Source: Henriciella marina DSM 19595
GTDB taxonomy: Bacteria; Pseudomonadota; Alphaproteobacteria; Caulobacterales; Hyphomonadaceae
Direction of reading: 5' to 3'
Assembly (NCBI RefSeq): GCF_000376805.1
Contig: NZ_AQXT01000002.1
Coordinates: forward strand, 2,728,001 to 2,792,000
Length of the DNA stretch: 64,000 nt
Under the pieces are notes generated by a model, which ran no database searches, was not told the DNA's origin, and saw only the letters and a program-made list of their open reading frames with translations. Made by a program: the position numbers and the translations under genes. This document shows positions 34,180-42,678 of the stretch, piece by piece; position 1 is the first letter of the stretch, and each line of letters begins with the position of its first letter.

Positions 34180-35343
34180 CTACATCGACCTCGCAATTAG
34201 CATTTTCATGACTTCATTGGCGCCGCCATAGATGCGCTGGACGCGCGCATCGGCATACATCTGGCCGATGGGATACTCGTCCATATAGCCATAGCCGCCA
34301 TGCAGCTGCAGGCATTCGTCGATGATCTTGCACTGAAGATCGGAGATCCAGTATTTCGACATCGAGGCCGTTGCCGCATCGAGCTTGTTTTTCAGCAGAA
34401 GCTCAGTGCAATGGTCAGCGAAGACCTTCGCGACGGTCGCTTCTGTCTTGCATTCGGCCAGCTTGAACTGCGTATTCTGGAAGTCCCAGATCGTTCCGCC
34501 GAACGCCTTGCGCTGTTTTACGTAAGCGACGGTTTCGGCGATCGCGCGCTCAATCATGCCGACGCCCTGAAGGCCGATGACATGACGCTCCTGCGGCAGC
34601 TTGGTCATCAGCTGGACAAAGCCCTGACCCTCTTCAGCGCCGAGCAAATTGGAGGTCGGCACGCGCACATCATTGAAGAAGAGTTCGGACGTATCAGCAG
34701 CCTTCTGACCGATCTTGCTGAGGTTGCGGCCGCGTTCGAAGCCCTCGACCTCGTCCGTCTCGACGCAGATCAGTGAGATGCCCTTGGAGCCTTTGGTGGG
34801 GTCGGTCTTGGCGACGACGACGACAAAATTGGCCGTCTGACCGTTCGAGATGAAGGTCTTCGAGCCGTTGATGACATAGTGGTTGCCATCCTTCTTCGCG
34901 CTCGTCTTTACGGCCTGAAGGTCCGACCCGGTGCCGGGCTCGGTCATTGCGATGGCAGCGATCAGGTCGCCTGACGCCAGACGCGGCAGCCAATTTTTCT
35001 TCTGCTCTTCAGAGCCGAATGTCTCGATATAGGGGGCGATGATGGCATTGTGCAGCGTGATGCCGAAGCCGTCGATGCCCTTCCACTGCTGCTGTTCGAT
35101 GATGACAGCCTCATGGCGGAAATCCCCGCCTGCGCCGCCATACTCATCGGAGACAGATGCGCAGAGCAGACCTGCATCGCCGGCCTTCTTCCACATCTCA
35201 CGCGGGACGTAGCCTTGCTTGCGCCAGTCTTCGACATGCGGCTTGCATTCGCGCTCAAAGAATTGGCCGACAGCATCGGAGAAGATCGAAATCTCCTCAT
35301 CCTGACGCCATTTTGCGGGTGCGACGTCCAGTACGTCCTGCAT
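34180..35343 (-). CDS. Acyl-CoA dehydrogenase
   Basis: A 387-residue FAD enzyme introducing the trans-2 double bond into acyl-CoA. It has IAAIAMTEPGTGSDLQAVKT, NGSKTFISNGQTANFVVVVAKT and the C-terminal catalytic-base region CLQLHGGYGYMDEYPIGQMYADARVQRIYGG. It belongs to the long/branched-chain group by its C-terminus. The ATG at 35343 has GGGAGA 7 nt upstream; the 17 residues upstream in frame are not conserved. A LiuR-type operator sits 41 nt before the start. Confidence 0.93.
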   Translation of the reverse strand: MQDVLDVAPAKWRQDEEISIFSDAVGQFFERECKPHVEDWRKQGYVPREMWKKAGDAGLLCASVSDEYGGAGGDFRHEAVIIEQQQWKGIDGFGITLHNAIIAPYIETFGSEEQKKNWLPRLASGDLIAAIAMTEPGTGSDLQAVKTSAKKDGNHYVINGSKTFISNGQTANFVVVVAKTDPTKGSKGISLICVETDEVEGFERGRNLSKIGQKAADTSELFFNDVRVPTSNLLGAEEGQGFVQLMTKLPQERHVIGLQGVGMIERAIAETVAYVKQRKAFGGTIWDFQNTQFKLAECKTEATVAKVFADHCTELLLKNKLDAATASMSKYWISDLQCKIIDECLQLHGGYGYMDEYPIGQMYADARVQRIYGGANEVMKMLIARSM

Positions 35344-35383
35344 CGAAATCTCCCTTAATCGTGTCGTTTGCGACGAGTTGTCG

Positions 35384-35399
35384 TTTACGTTCACGTCAA
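35384..35399. promoter_or_regulatory. LiuR-type operator
   Basis: TTTACGT-TC-ACGTCAA. It differs from the site upstream of the MerR/LiuR gene only in the central two bases, and resembles the known LiuR consensus (TTTACGTnnACGTAAA type). It overlaps a TTGACG on the leftward strand that may be the -35 of the beta-oxidation operon. Confidence 0.75.
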
Positions 35400-35467
35400 T
35401 TTATAAAGCCCGCTCTCTGACGGAGCGAGTCCTCACGCAGCGTCAGGCCGCGCGACATTTAGCAGCC

Positions 35468-35495
35468 CGGCAGCAGGCCTTCCGGCCCGCTGCCG
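35468..35495. terminator. Hairpin after the second acyl-CoA dehydrogenase gene
   Basis: CGGCAGCAGGCC and GGCCCGCTGCCG form a 12-bp stem with one mismatch and a TTCC loop, 10 nt past the leftward stop. No clear T-run follows. Confidence 0.45.
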
Positions 35496-35504
35496 AATGC
35501 TTGA

Positions 35505-37286
35505 TCAGAACCGTTCGGCGCCGAGCGCCATCAGGGGTTCTGCGCCGGTCTTGAGCTTCGCGAGATGCGACGTCGTTTCCGGCAGGATGCGGCTGATATA
35601 GTAGCGCCCTGTGATCAGCTTGTCGTCATAGAACGGGTCATCACCGCGCTTCTCCAGGGCAGTTTTCGCCATCTTGGCCCACATGAAGCCAAGCGCCGTC
35701 AGTCCGAACAGGTTCAGAAAGTCGGTCGATGCGGCCCCGGCATTATTGAAGTCGCTCATGCCGTTCTGCATCAGCCAGGTCGTCGCCTCTTGCAGCTCAG
35801 CTTTCGCCTTGGTCAGCCCCTCAGTGAAAGGCTTCATGTCTTCATCGCCTTCATGGGCACCGATGAAGTCGTCCATTTCGGCAAAGAAGGTGAAGATCGC
35901 GCGGCCGCCATTGGCGGCGAGCTTGCGGCCGACAAGATCCAGCGCCTGGATGCCATTGGTGCCTTCATAAATGAGGGCGATACGCACATCGCGGACATAT
36001 TGCTCGACGCCCTGTTCGGTCGTGAAGCCGGTCCCGCCATGCAGCTGCAGCGCATCATTACAGGCCTTGAGGCCGCGATCGGTCAGGAAGGCTTTCACCA
36101 CCGGCGTCATCAACGCCATATAGTCGCCAGCCTTCTCGCGGACTTTCTCATCCGGGGATTTGTGCAAGAGGTCGCCGTGAAGCGCGGTCCAGTAGGTGAA
36201 GAGACGCCCCCCTTCGATGAAGGCCTTGGTGTCCAGCAACATGCGGCGGACATCCGGATGCACGATGATCGGGTCGGCGGGCTTCTCAGGTTCTTTCGGG
36301 CCGGAAAGGGCGCGGCTCTGTAGCCTGTCGCGCGCAAAATCGGCTGCGTTCTGATAGGCGACCTCAGCCTGGGCGAGGCCCTGCATGCCGACACCGAGAC
36401 GCGCTTCGTTCATCATGATGAACATGGTGCGCATGCCCTTATGCTCGTCGCCGACCAGCCAGCCCGTCGCCTCGTCATAATTCATGACGCAGGTCGCATT
36501 TCCGTGGATGCCCATCTTCTCTTCAAGGCCGCCGCACGAGACCGCATTGCGGTCGCCGAGCGAGCCATCCTCGTTAACCTTGTATTTCGGCACGACAAAG
36601 AGCGAGATGCCCTTGATGCCTTCCGGGGCGCCTTCAATACGCGCCAGGACAAGGTGAACGATATTTTCCGTCAGGTCCTGCTCGCCGCCTGAAATCCAGA
36701 TCTTCTGGCCGGTGATCTTGTAGCTGCCATCAGACTGCGGGACGGCCTTGGTCTTGATGAGACCAAGATCGGTGCCGCACTGCGGCTCGGTCAGATTCAT
36801 CGTGCCGGCCCATTCGCCGGTCGCCATTTTCGGGCCGTAGAGCTGTTTCTGCTCATCAGAACCGCCCGCCATCAGCGCCTCATAGGCGCCGGACGTCAGG
36901 CCGGGATACATGGCAAAGGCCATATTGGCCGACGACATCATCTCGCTGACCGCAATGGACAGTGAGTGGGGCAGGCCCTGTCCGCCCATTTCGGGTGTCT
37001 TCGACAGGAGCGGCCAGCCATTTTCGACAAATTGCTTATAGGCATCCGGAAAGCCGTCCGGCGTCTTGACCGAGGCGTCATCGGCGCGCGTGCAGCCTTG
37101 CTGGTCGCCAACCTTGTTCAGCGGGAAGAGGACCTCGCTTGCGAATTTACCGCCCGTCTCCAGGATCTGGTCGATGATGTCAGGCGTCGCATCTGCAAAG
37201 CCTTCAAGGTTGGCGTAATTCTGAAGGGACAGGACATCGTGGAAGATGAATTGCATGTCCCGGACCGGTGCGTCGTAACGTGGCAT
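35505..37286 (-). CDS. Acyl-CoA dehydrogenase with C-terminal extension (AcdC/DmdC-like)
   Basis: A 593-residue acyl-CoA dehydrogenase of the long form. It opens MPRYDAPVRDMQFIFHDVL, typical of this family. TMNLTEPQCGTDLGLIKTKA and ITGQKIWISGGEQDLTENIV form the FAD/substrate region. The C-terminal DUF domain begins after YEGTNGIQALDLVGRKL. Relatives include 3-methylmercaptopropionyl-CoA dehydrogenase (DmdC), so a sulphur-containing or medium-chain substrate is possible. The ATG at 37286 was chosen; the frame upstream is not conserved. It is transcribed with the regulator gene before it. Confidence 0.88.
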   Translation of the reverse strand: MPRYDAPVRDMQFIFHDVLSLQNYANLEGFADATPDIIDQILETGGKFASEVLFPLNKVGDQQGCTRADDASVKTPDGFPDAYKQFVENGWPLLSKTPEMGGQGLPHSLSIAVSEMMSSANMAFAMYPGLTSGAYEALMAGGSDEQKQLYGPKMATGEWAGTMNLTEPQCGTDLGLIKTKAVPQSDGSYKITGQKIWISGGEQDLTENIVHLVLARIEGAPEGIKGISLFVVPKYKVNEDGSLGDRNAVSCGGLEEKMGIHGNATCVMNYDEATGWLVGDEHKGMRTMFIMMNEARLGVGMQGLAQAEVAYQNAADFARDRLQSRALSGPKEPEKPADPIIVHPDVRRMLLDTKAFIEGGRLFTYWTALHGDLLHKSPDEKVREKAGDYMALMTPVVKAFLTDRGLKACNDALQLHGGTGFTTEQGVEQYVRDVRIALIYEGTNGIQALDLVGRKLAANGGRAIFTFFAEMDDFIGAHEGDEDMKPFTEGLTKAKAELQEATTWLMQNGMSDFNNAGAASTDFLNLFGLTALGFMWAKMAKTALEKRGDDPFYDDKLITGRYYISRILPETTSHLAKLKTGAEPLMALGAERF

Positions 37287-37376
37287 TTGTTTGCTCTCTG
37301 TCGTCTCTGTTGCACAGCAACCGGCCCGCACTTTCTACGGGCCGGTTCCAATTGATTTCCTGGTCTGGTCGAAGGC

Positions 37377-37856
37377 CTAGGCGTCGTCCAGCTGCTTGCG
37401 AGCGACCGCATCATAGGCGGCGACGCTTTCGGCATGCTCATTGGCCGGGCCGATCTTGGACAGATCGTTCTCCAGCCATTCAATGCCCTTCTGAAGTTCA
37501 CCAAGGGCAATCTCGATGTCTTCGCGCTGGTTTTCGAATTCCTTCACCTGATTGCGGAATTTCTCGAGCGTCTTGCGCTTCTGGGCGCGCTCATTGTCGC
37601 CAAGGCCGTAGAGGTCGAGGATTTCGCGAATATCGGCAAGCGGCAGGCCGAGGCGTTTCATGCGAACGATGATCGTGACGCGGGCGCGGTCGCGGTGTGA
37701 ATAGACGCGGGTCATGCCGTCACGGGCCGGGTGCAGCATGTCTTTGTCTTCATAGAAGCGAAGGGCACGCGGCGTGATACCGAACTCGCGGGCAAGCTCG
37801 GAAATCGAGTAGGTTCTGCTCTCGGAAATCGAAAGGGACGTGGCTGTATCTGGCAT
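37377..37856 (-). CDS. liuR: MerR-family regulator of acyl-CoA degradation
   Basis: A 159-residue regulator. The MerR winged helix YSISELAREFGITPRALRFYEDKDML (residues 17-41) is followed by GMTRVYSHRDRARVTIIVRM and a long dimerisation coiled coil (KRKTLEKFRNQVKEFENQRE). LiuR proteins control branched-chain amino-acid and fatty-acid catabolism and bind TTTACGTnnACGTAAA-like sites. Two near-identical sites here, upstream of this gene and of the dehydrogenase operon, support the identification. The start has GGAGGA upstream. Confidence 0.85.
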   Translation of the reverse strand: MPDTATSLSISESRTYSISELAREFGITPRALRFYEDKDMLHPARDGMTRVYSHRDRARVTIIVRMKRLGLPLADIREILDLYGLGDNERAQKRKTLEKFRNQVKEFENQREDIEIALGELQKGIEWLENDLSKIGPANEHAESVAAYDAVARKQLDDA

Positions 37857-37878
37857 GAATTCCTCCTGGTTTTTGTTG

Positions 37879-37894
37879 TTTACGTATACGTCAA
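37879..37894. promoter_or_regulatory. LiuR-type operator
   Basis: TTTACGT-AT-ACGTCAA, 23 nt before the MerR/LiuR start, implies autoregulation. It is a second copy of the 35384-35399 site. Confidence 0.75.
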
Positions 37895-37982
37895 CGTTAC
37901 CCTTACCTTTCCGTCAAAGTAAAGCCCCCTCAAAGCACCAGATGCACATGTCTGAACAAATTGGCGGCTTCTGTTTACCATT

Positions 37983-37997
37983 TTAACCACCCTTTAA
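37983..37997. promoter_or_regulatory. CtrA box (TTAA-N7-TTAA)
   Basis: TTAACCACCCTTTAA matches the CtrA consensus exactly and lies 85 nt before the podJ start. CtrA-dependent control of podJ is known in Caulobacter. Confidence 0.75.
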
Positions 37998-38082
37998 GAC
38001 GAACCTCTCCATCCATGGTCCAATACGGTGATCCGGGATGTGCTTTCTGCAGAAGCGCCTCCGGAATGTGAGGAGTTCGCGC

Positions 38083-41000
38083 ATGTCAAACTACGGGCCT
38101 TGGAGCGTCAAAGGCAGCGACGAACGCGCGCGTGAAGCAGCCCGGGAAGCGGCTCGCGAAGAAGGCCTCACCATCAGTGAGTACATTAACCGTATGCTCA
38201 AGATGGAAACCGGGTCTGCAGGCGGATCTGTGTCAGGCACGCCGCCTGCTGCCCGCGACGAGGAAAGCCCGCGATATGCGCGCGGCGGCGGCGGTAGTGG
38301 CGGCGACGGGGAGTATCCCGGGTCGGCTGCGGCCATTCAGGATCTCCTGCGCCGTCTGGAAGCCGTCGAGGCCCGCTCGGCGGTCGCGCTCAGCGGGATC
38401 GACCGCTCTATCCTTGGCCTCACCGAGCGCTTGGAGGATGCCCACCGCAAGGCGGACGGCATCTCCACAAATTATGACGGCGTCCTCGATGATATTCGCA
38501 CCACGCACGATGCGCTGAAGACAAAGGTCGATTCGCTTGAAGGCAGCGGCGGTGGCCGCGGTGATGTGAAGGCGCTGAAATCGCTTGAGCGCGCGCTCGG
38601 CAAGCTCGCCTCACATGTTTACGAAGAAACCTCGCGTCAGAAAGACGGCACGGCCGATGTGCGCAAGCGGGTCGAAACCGGTCTTGAGGATATTGGCAGC
38701 CGTTTGAGCGGCGTCGAAGGCCGGATCGACAAGACGCTGGATGAAGCGGCAGAGCGCCTCGCCCGCAAGGTCGAGCAGGCCGAGCTGCGCACCGAAGGCG
38801 CGACCAAGCATCTCTCTGGCCGCTTCAGCGAACTTGAAACCCGTGTCGCTGAACGCCTCGCTCATGCCGACACCGTCGCAAAGCGCGTCGACGCCGTCGA
38901 AACCTCCACATCCGGCTCCATCAGCTCAGTAGAGTCGCTTGTTGAGGCGCTTCAGGCCCGGCTCGACCGCGCCGAGACAGCGACCAATGACGCCCTCGAT
39001 AATGTCGATCAGACCTATACCGCCCTCAGCGCGCGGGTGAGTGAGCTCGCCGACAAGGCTCTGCCAGATACGGCAGCCATGCTTCGCGAACATTTTGAGT
39101 CGCGTTTCAAGGGCCTTTCCGAAGAGCTTCGCTCCTCTATCGATACCACGCGCCAGCAACTCGCCCGTGAGATCGAGGACGCCGCAGGTAAGGCGGCAAA
39201 ACATGAGCAGGTCGACGCCGTCAGAACCTCCGTGGCAAACCTTTCAGAGGCGGTCGACCGCAAGGATGTCAACACCCAGGCCGCCCTCGGCACGATGCGT
39301 CAGGACCTGGAGCTTTCCGGCAAAACATCCCGCGTCGCGCTGGAAGAACTGTCGCGCCACGTCGACACCAACTGGACCGCCTCTCAGGCTGCCCTCGACA
39401 CGCTGCGTCAGCGCTTTGATTCGCGCGACACAGTGTCGGTGAAGACGCTCGAAGACCTTCGAGAGCGGATGGATGCGCGCCAGAACGAACTTGCCGAAAA
39501 GATCGAGGCCGTCAGTGAGCGCGCTGTGCCGCTTGCGACCGTCGAGGCGATCCAGCAGGCCGTTGGTGCGATCCGCCAGCGCCTGGTCAGCAATGAGAAA
39601 ACCTCCTCTGAAACGCTTGAGAAGGTCTCTGAGCGCATCGCCCGCGTATCGGAATTCCTCGGCAATCGCCTCAAGCAGGTCGAGAGCCGCGATTACGCCG
39701 CCCAGATCGAGGCGGTGCGCGCTGATATGCAGACGCTTTCGGCGGATGTTAAGCGCCAGATGGAAAGCTCGGGCGGTCAGACCGATGAGATGATCGAGCA
39801 GATCAGCGCTGAAATGAAGCGCATGGCCGAGCATTTTGAATCGCGCGTCGATGAGAGCGAGAAACGCAGCGCCACGGCAATCGAACAGGTCGGCGAGCAG
39901 GTCTCAGGCGTCGCACAACGTCTCCATGCCCGTCAGGACCGCTCCTTCCGTGAGCTTGAAGAGTCACTGGAAGCGGAACGCAAGACACAGCAGAAACGCC
40001 TTTCCGATGCGCTGAACGGCGTTTCCGACCGCATCGAAGAGATGCAGGAGCGCTCCAACACCTCGCTCTCTCCGGTGCAGAAAGCGATCGCTTCTCTAGC
40101 CACACGGCTGGAAGCTGTTGAAGACGGAAGCTCCGGCAAGTCGCGCAAATCGCGTAAGGCCAGCGCCCCCGATGCAGAGCATAGTGACGAAGCACTGCGC
40201 GACTTTCTCTCCGATGATGTGCCGGCCAAACCCGCGCAACCGGCAAAACCGGCGCGCGCGGCAAATCGCGACGAGTTCGAGGCAGGCCTTCCCTTCCTGG
40301 AAGAGCTTGATGACGGGTCACCCCCGTTCAATGCTGGCGGCGCCTATGAGTATGAAACAGAGCTGCCCGACGAGGATGGGGGCCGCGATCCATTCGCCAG
40401 CTTCGACGACTTTGATGAGAGCGGGCACGAAACGCGCGACAGCGATGTCTTCATCGAAGAACGCCCGCGTGCCGACGATTCCTGGGATGTTTCAGGGTCA
40501 GACGAGTTCGGTGGCCGTGGCAGCAGACGCTCAGGTGGCGGCGATGACTATATAAGCCGCGCTCGCCGTGCCGCGCTTGATGCCTCAGAGGTCGCTCCCA
40601 CAAAGGCGGGAAAGGGTTCAAAGGCATCGAGGAAAAAGAGCCCCAAGGCCGCGTCCCAACCGAAAAAGTCGGGAAAATTCCCGCTCTTGGCGGCCGTCTC
40701 CATTGCGGCGCTCGCAACGGCTGGCGCTGGCGCGTGGGTCGTCATGAACAATATGCAGACCGAGGCGCCGCGCCCAACCGTCCAGACACGCGACACGCTG
40801 AGCCTCGCGGCAGCAGAACCGGCCGCGAGTGAGGCCATTGCCGAAGATGGCGAAGCAGCCTCCGCAGATAATGGCGCGGCCGATACGTCGGGTACTGCGC
40901 CGGCCAGTGATGGACGCGCCGAAACAGTCAATTCCGTTCAGGCACCGGAGTCAGATGCGGATCTCGAAGAGGCCCTCTTCGCCGAGGACGCAGCCCCAGA

Positions 41001-41916
41001 TGTCGAGGCCAGCCTTTCAGGTATCAGCGATCCGTCAGATACCAGCCCCCCGCCGGCACAAGCCGACACACAACCCTCGCTCGCCTCGGTTGAGCCCATT
41101 CCTGAAGCCCCTTCCATGGAGTCAGCGGCTGTCGGTGGTGATGCGGTTGCGCAATACCTTGTCGGTGAACAGGCGCTAGAGGCTGGCGACTACACGTCCG
41201 GCCCGACAATGATCCGCCGCGCCGCTGAGCAAGGGCTCGCAGCGGCCCAGTACCGCTTCGCCAAGCTTCACGAATCCGGCCTCGGCGTTCCGCGTGACCT
41301 TGAAATGGCCCGCCAATGGACCGAACAGGCTGCGAGCGGCGGCAATGTGAAGGCGATGCACGATTTGGCCGTCTATTACGCCGAAGGCGAGGGCGGCCCG
41401 CAGACCTATACAGGCGCCGCAGAATGGTTCCGCAAGGCCGCCGACTATGGCGTCACCGATAGCCAGTACAATCTCGCCGTCCTCTACGAAGCGGGTCTTG
41501 GTGTTTCAGAGAACCCGACCGAGGCGCTCTACTGGTATGCGGTTGCCGCGAGCCAGGGTGATTCCGGCGCGCCAGCCAAGGTCGAAGAGCTTTCCAGCGC
41601 AATTGGACCGGAAGCGGCCTCGCGGGCACGTTCCATGGCTGCGGACTGGTCGCCTGCCCGCCCAGAGCGGCTTCCAAACGGTATCTTCCCGGCGCAATCC
41701 TGGCAGGGCGCGGTCTCTGCCGAGCAGGTTTCCGGCGTCCAGAAAGCCCTTGCGGCCCTTGGTCATGAGCCGGGCCCGGCAGATGGCATGATGGGCGCAG
41801 GGACGCTCGCGGCGATCAGGAATTATCAGCGCGAGAACGGCATGGAAGAAACCGGGAACGTGACGCCGGAGCTGATCGACAGCCTGAATGCACGGATCCG
41901 CGACGCCCGCAGCTAG
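38083..41916 (+). CDS. podJ: Polar localisation factor PodJ
   Basis: A 1277-residue polarity scaffold. The N-terminus MSNYGPWSVKGSDERAREAA then REEGLTISEYINRML is the conserved PodJ/Sel1-scaffold opening. Long coiled coil follows (about residues 80-720), then a low-complexity acidic/proline region. A single transmembrane helix (about 867-886) precedes the periplasmic part, which has Sel1/TPR repeats (about 1022-1162, for example GLAAAQYRFAKLHESGLGV) and a C-terminal peptidoglycan-binding domain (about 1212-1269, VQKALAALGHEPGPADGMMG). It is longer than Caulobacter PodJ (974 aa), mainly in the coiled coil. The ATG at 38083 has GAGGAG upstream. Confidence 0.9.
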   Translation: MSNYGPWSVKGSDERAREAAREAAREEGLTISEYINRMLKMETGSAGGSVSGTPPAARDEESPRYARGGGGSGGDGEYPGSAAAIQDLLRRLEAVEARSAVALSGIDRSILGLTERLEDAHRKADGISTNYDGVLDDIRTTHDALKTKVDSLEGSGGGRGDVKALKSLERALGKLASHVYEETSRQKDGTADVRKRVETGLEDIGSRLSGVEGRIDKTLDEAAERLARKVEQAELRTEGATKHLSGRFSELETRVAERLAHADTVAKRVDAVETSTSGSISSVESLVEALQARLDRAETATNDALDNVDQTYTALSARVSELADKALPDTAAMLREHFESRFKGLSEELRSSIDTTRQQLAREIEDAAGKAAKHEQVDAVRTSVANLSEAVDRKDVNTQAALGTMRQDLELSGKTSRVALEELSRHVDTNWTASQAALDTLRQRFDSRDTVSVKTLEDLRERMDARQNELAEKIEAVSERAVPLATVEAIQQAVGAIRQRLVSNEKTSSETLEKVSERIARVSEFLGNRLKQVESRDYAAQIEAVRADMQTLSADVKRQMESSGGQTDEMIEQISAEMKRMAEHFESRVDESEKRSATAIEQVGEQVSGVAQRLHARQDRSFRELEESLEAERKTQQKRLSDALNGVSDRIEEMQERSNTSLSPVQKAIASLATRLEAVEDGSSGKSRKSRKASAPDAEHSDEALRDFLSDDVPAKPAQPAKPARAANRDEFEAGLPFLEELDDGSPPFNAGGAYEYETELPDEDGGRDPFASFDDFDESGHETRDSDVFIEERPRADDSWDVSGSDEFGGRGSRRSGGGDDYISRARRAALDASEVAPTKAGKGSKASRKKSPKAASQPKKSGKFPLLAAVSIAALATAGAGAWVVMNNMQTEAPRPTVQTRDTLSLAAAEPAASEAIAEDGEAASADNGAADTSGTAPASDGRAETVNSVQAPESDADLEEALFAEDAAPDVEASLSGISDPSDTSPPPAQADTQPSLASVEPIPEAPSMESAAVGGDAVAQYLVGEQALEAGDYTSGPTMIRRAAEQGLAAAQYRFAKLHESGLGVPRDLEMARQWTEQAASGGNVKAMHDLAVYYAEGEGGPQTYTGAAEWFRKAADYGVTDSQYNLAVLYEAGLGVSENPTEALYWYAVAASQGDSGAPAKVEELSSAIGPEAASRARSMAADWSPARPERLPNGIFPAQSWQGAVSAEQVSGVQKALAALGHEPGPADGMMGAGTLAAIRNYQRENGMEETGNVTPELIDSLNARIRDARS

Positions 41917-41920
41917 GCGG

Positions 41921-42673
41921 CTATCGCAAGGCTGGGCGCGCGCCATACCGGACGCGTCGCCACAGGATGAACGCGCCAACCAGACAGGTGACCGCTGTCA
42001 GCCAGTGCATGCCGGTCAGGTACCAGTTATTTGCCGCAACGCCCGTCAGCCCCCAGGCAAGCGCGAGAAAGAAGACGACGCTGGCGCTGATCCGGCTCGC
42101 GAAGAACCAGGCAAGCCCGCCGGCAGCCAGAAGCGCCAGCCAGAGCGACACCCAGACCGTGTCAGTCGGGCCAAGGCCCGCGAGCGCGCGATAGGTTGCA
42201 GGCACTGAAATCGACACCGCCACTGCGATCCAGCCAGAGAACAGCCCTGTCAGCAACGCCGTATTCAACCGCCGCCACGTGCCGTCGAACCCGCCCATCA
42301 GATGAAGCCTCCGCGCGCTCATCCACGCAAAGGCGAGGATTGGCAGGAGCAGGACGAAATCCAGAACCGGCCAGCCGAGGAACTGCGCGCTCAGCATCCA
42401 GATGACATTGCCGAGCCCCGCCAGCATCAGGGGCGGCCCGAGATGCTGCTCCAGATAGGTCGGCTTCAGCACCGCAAGCAGCGCGAAGACCAGATAGGTG
42501 ACAAACACCGCGCTCCAGATCGAGAAGAAAACGCCGGGCGGCAGTTCCGGCGGACGCGCGCCTGTCTCTGCCCGCGCGCCGATCGTTTCCCCCAGCCCGA
42601 GCACCGGGAGCAGCGGGACGAGGAATTGCGCAAGCGCGACGATAAGCAGGCCAATGGAAATCTTGCGGGTCAT
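41921..42673 (-). CDS. Multi-pass membrane protein, TspO/MBR-like
   Basis: A 250-residue protein of about eight helices. PPGVFFSIWSAVFVTYLVFAL resembles the PPxxVFGxxW signature of tryptophan-rich sensory (TspO/MBR) proteins, and NVIWMLSAQFLGW and NNWYLTGMHWLTA are tryptophan-rich. TspO itself is about 160 residues, so this is the longer relative whose ligand is unknown. It ends 4 nt after podJ on the opposite strand and follows the ligase gene (gap of 5 nt), possibly in one transcript. Confidence 0.6.
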   Translation of the reverse strand: MTRKISIGLLIVALAQFLVPLLPVLGLGETIGARAETGARPPELPPGVFFSIWSAVFVTYLVFALLAVLKPTYLEQHLGPPLMLAGLGNVIWMLSAQFLGWPVLDFVLLLPILAFAWMSARRLHLMGGFDGTWRRLNTALLTGLFSGWIAVAVSISVPATYRALAGLGPTDTVWVSLWLALLAAGGLAWFFASRISASVVFFLALAWGLTGVAANNWYLTGMHWLTAVTCLVGAFILWRRVRYGARPALR

Positions 42674-42678
42674 GGCGT

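Noticed and set aside
34176..34196. Upstream start for the 60-residue membrane protein
   Set aside because: It would extend the protein by seven polar residues (MRGRCSH) into the preceding gene. The ATG at 34175 begins directly at the first helix.
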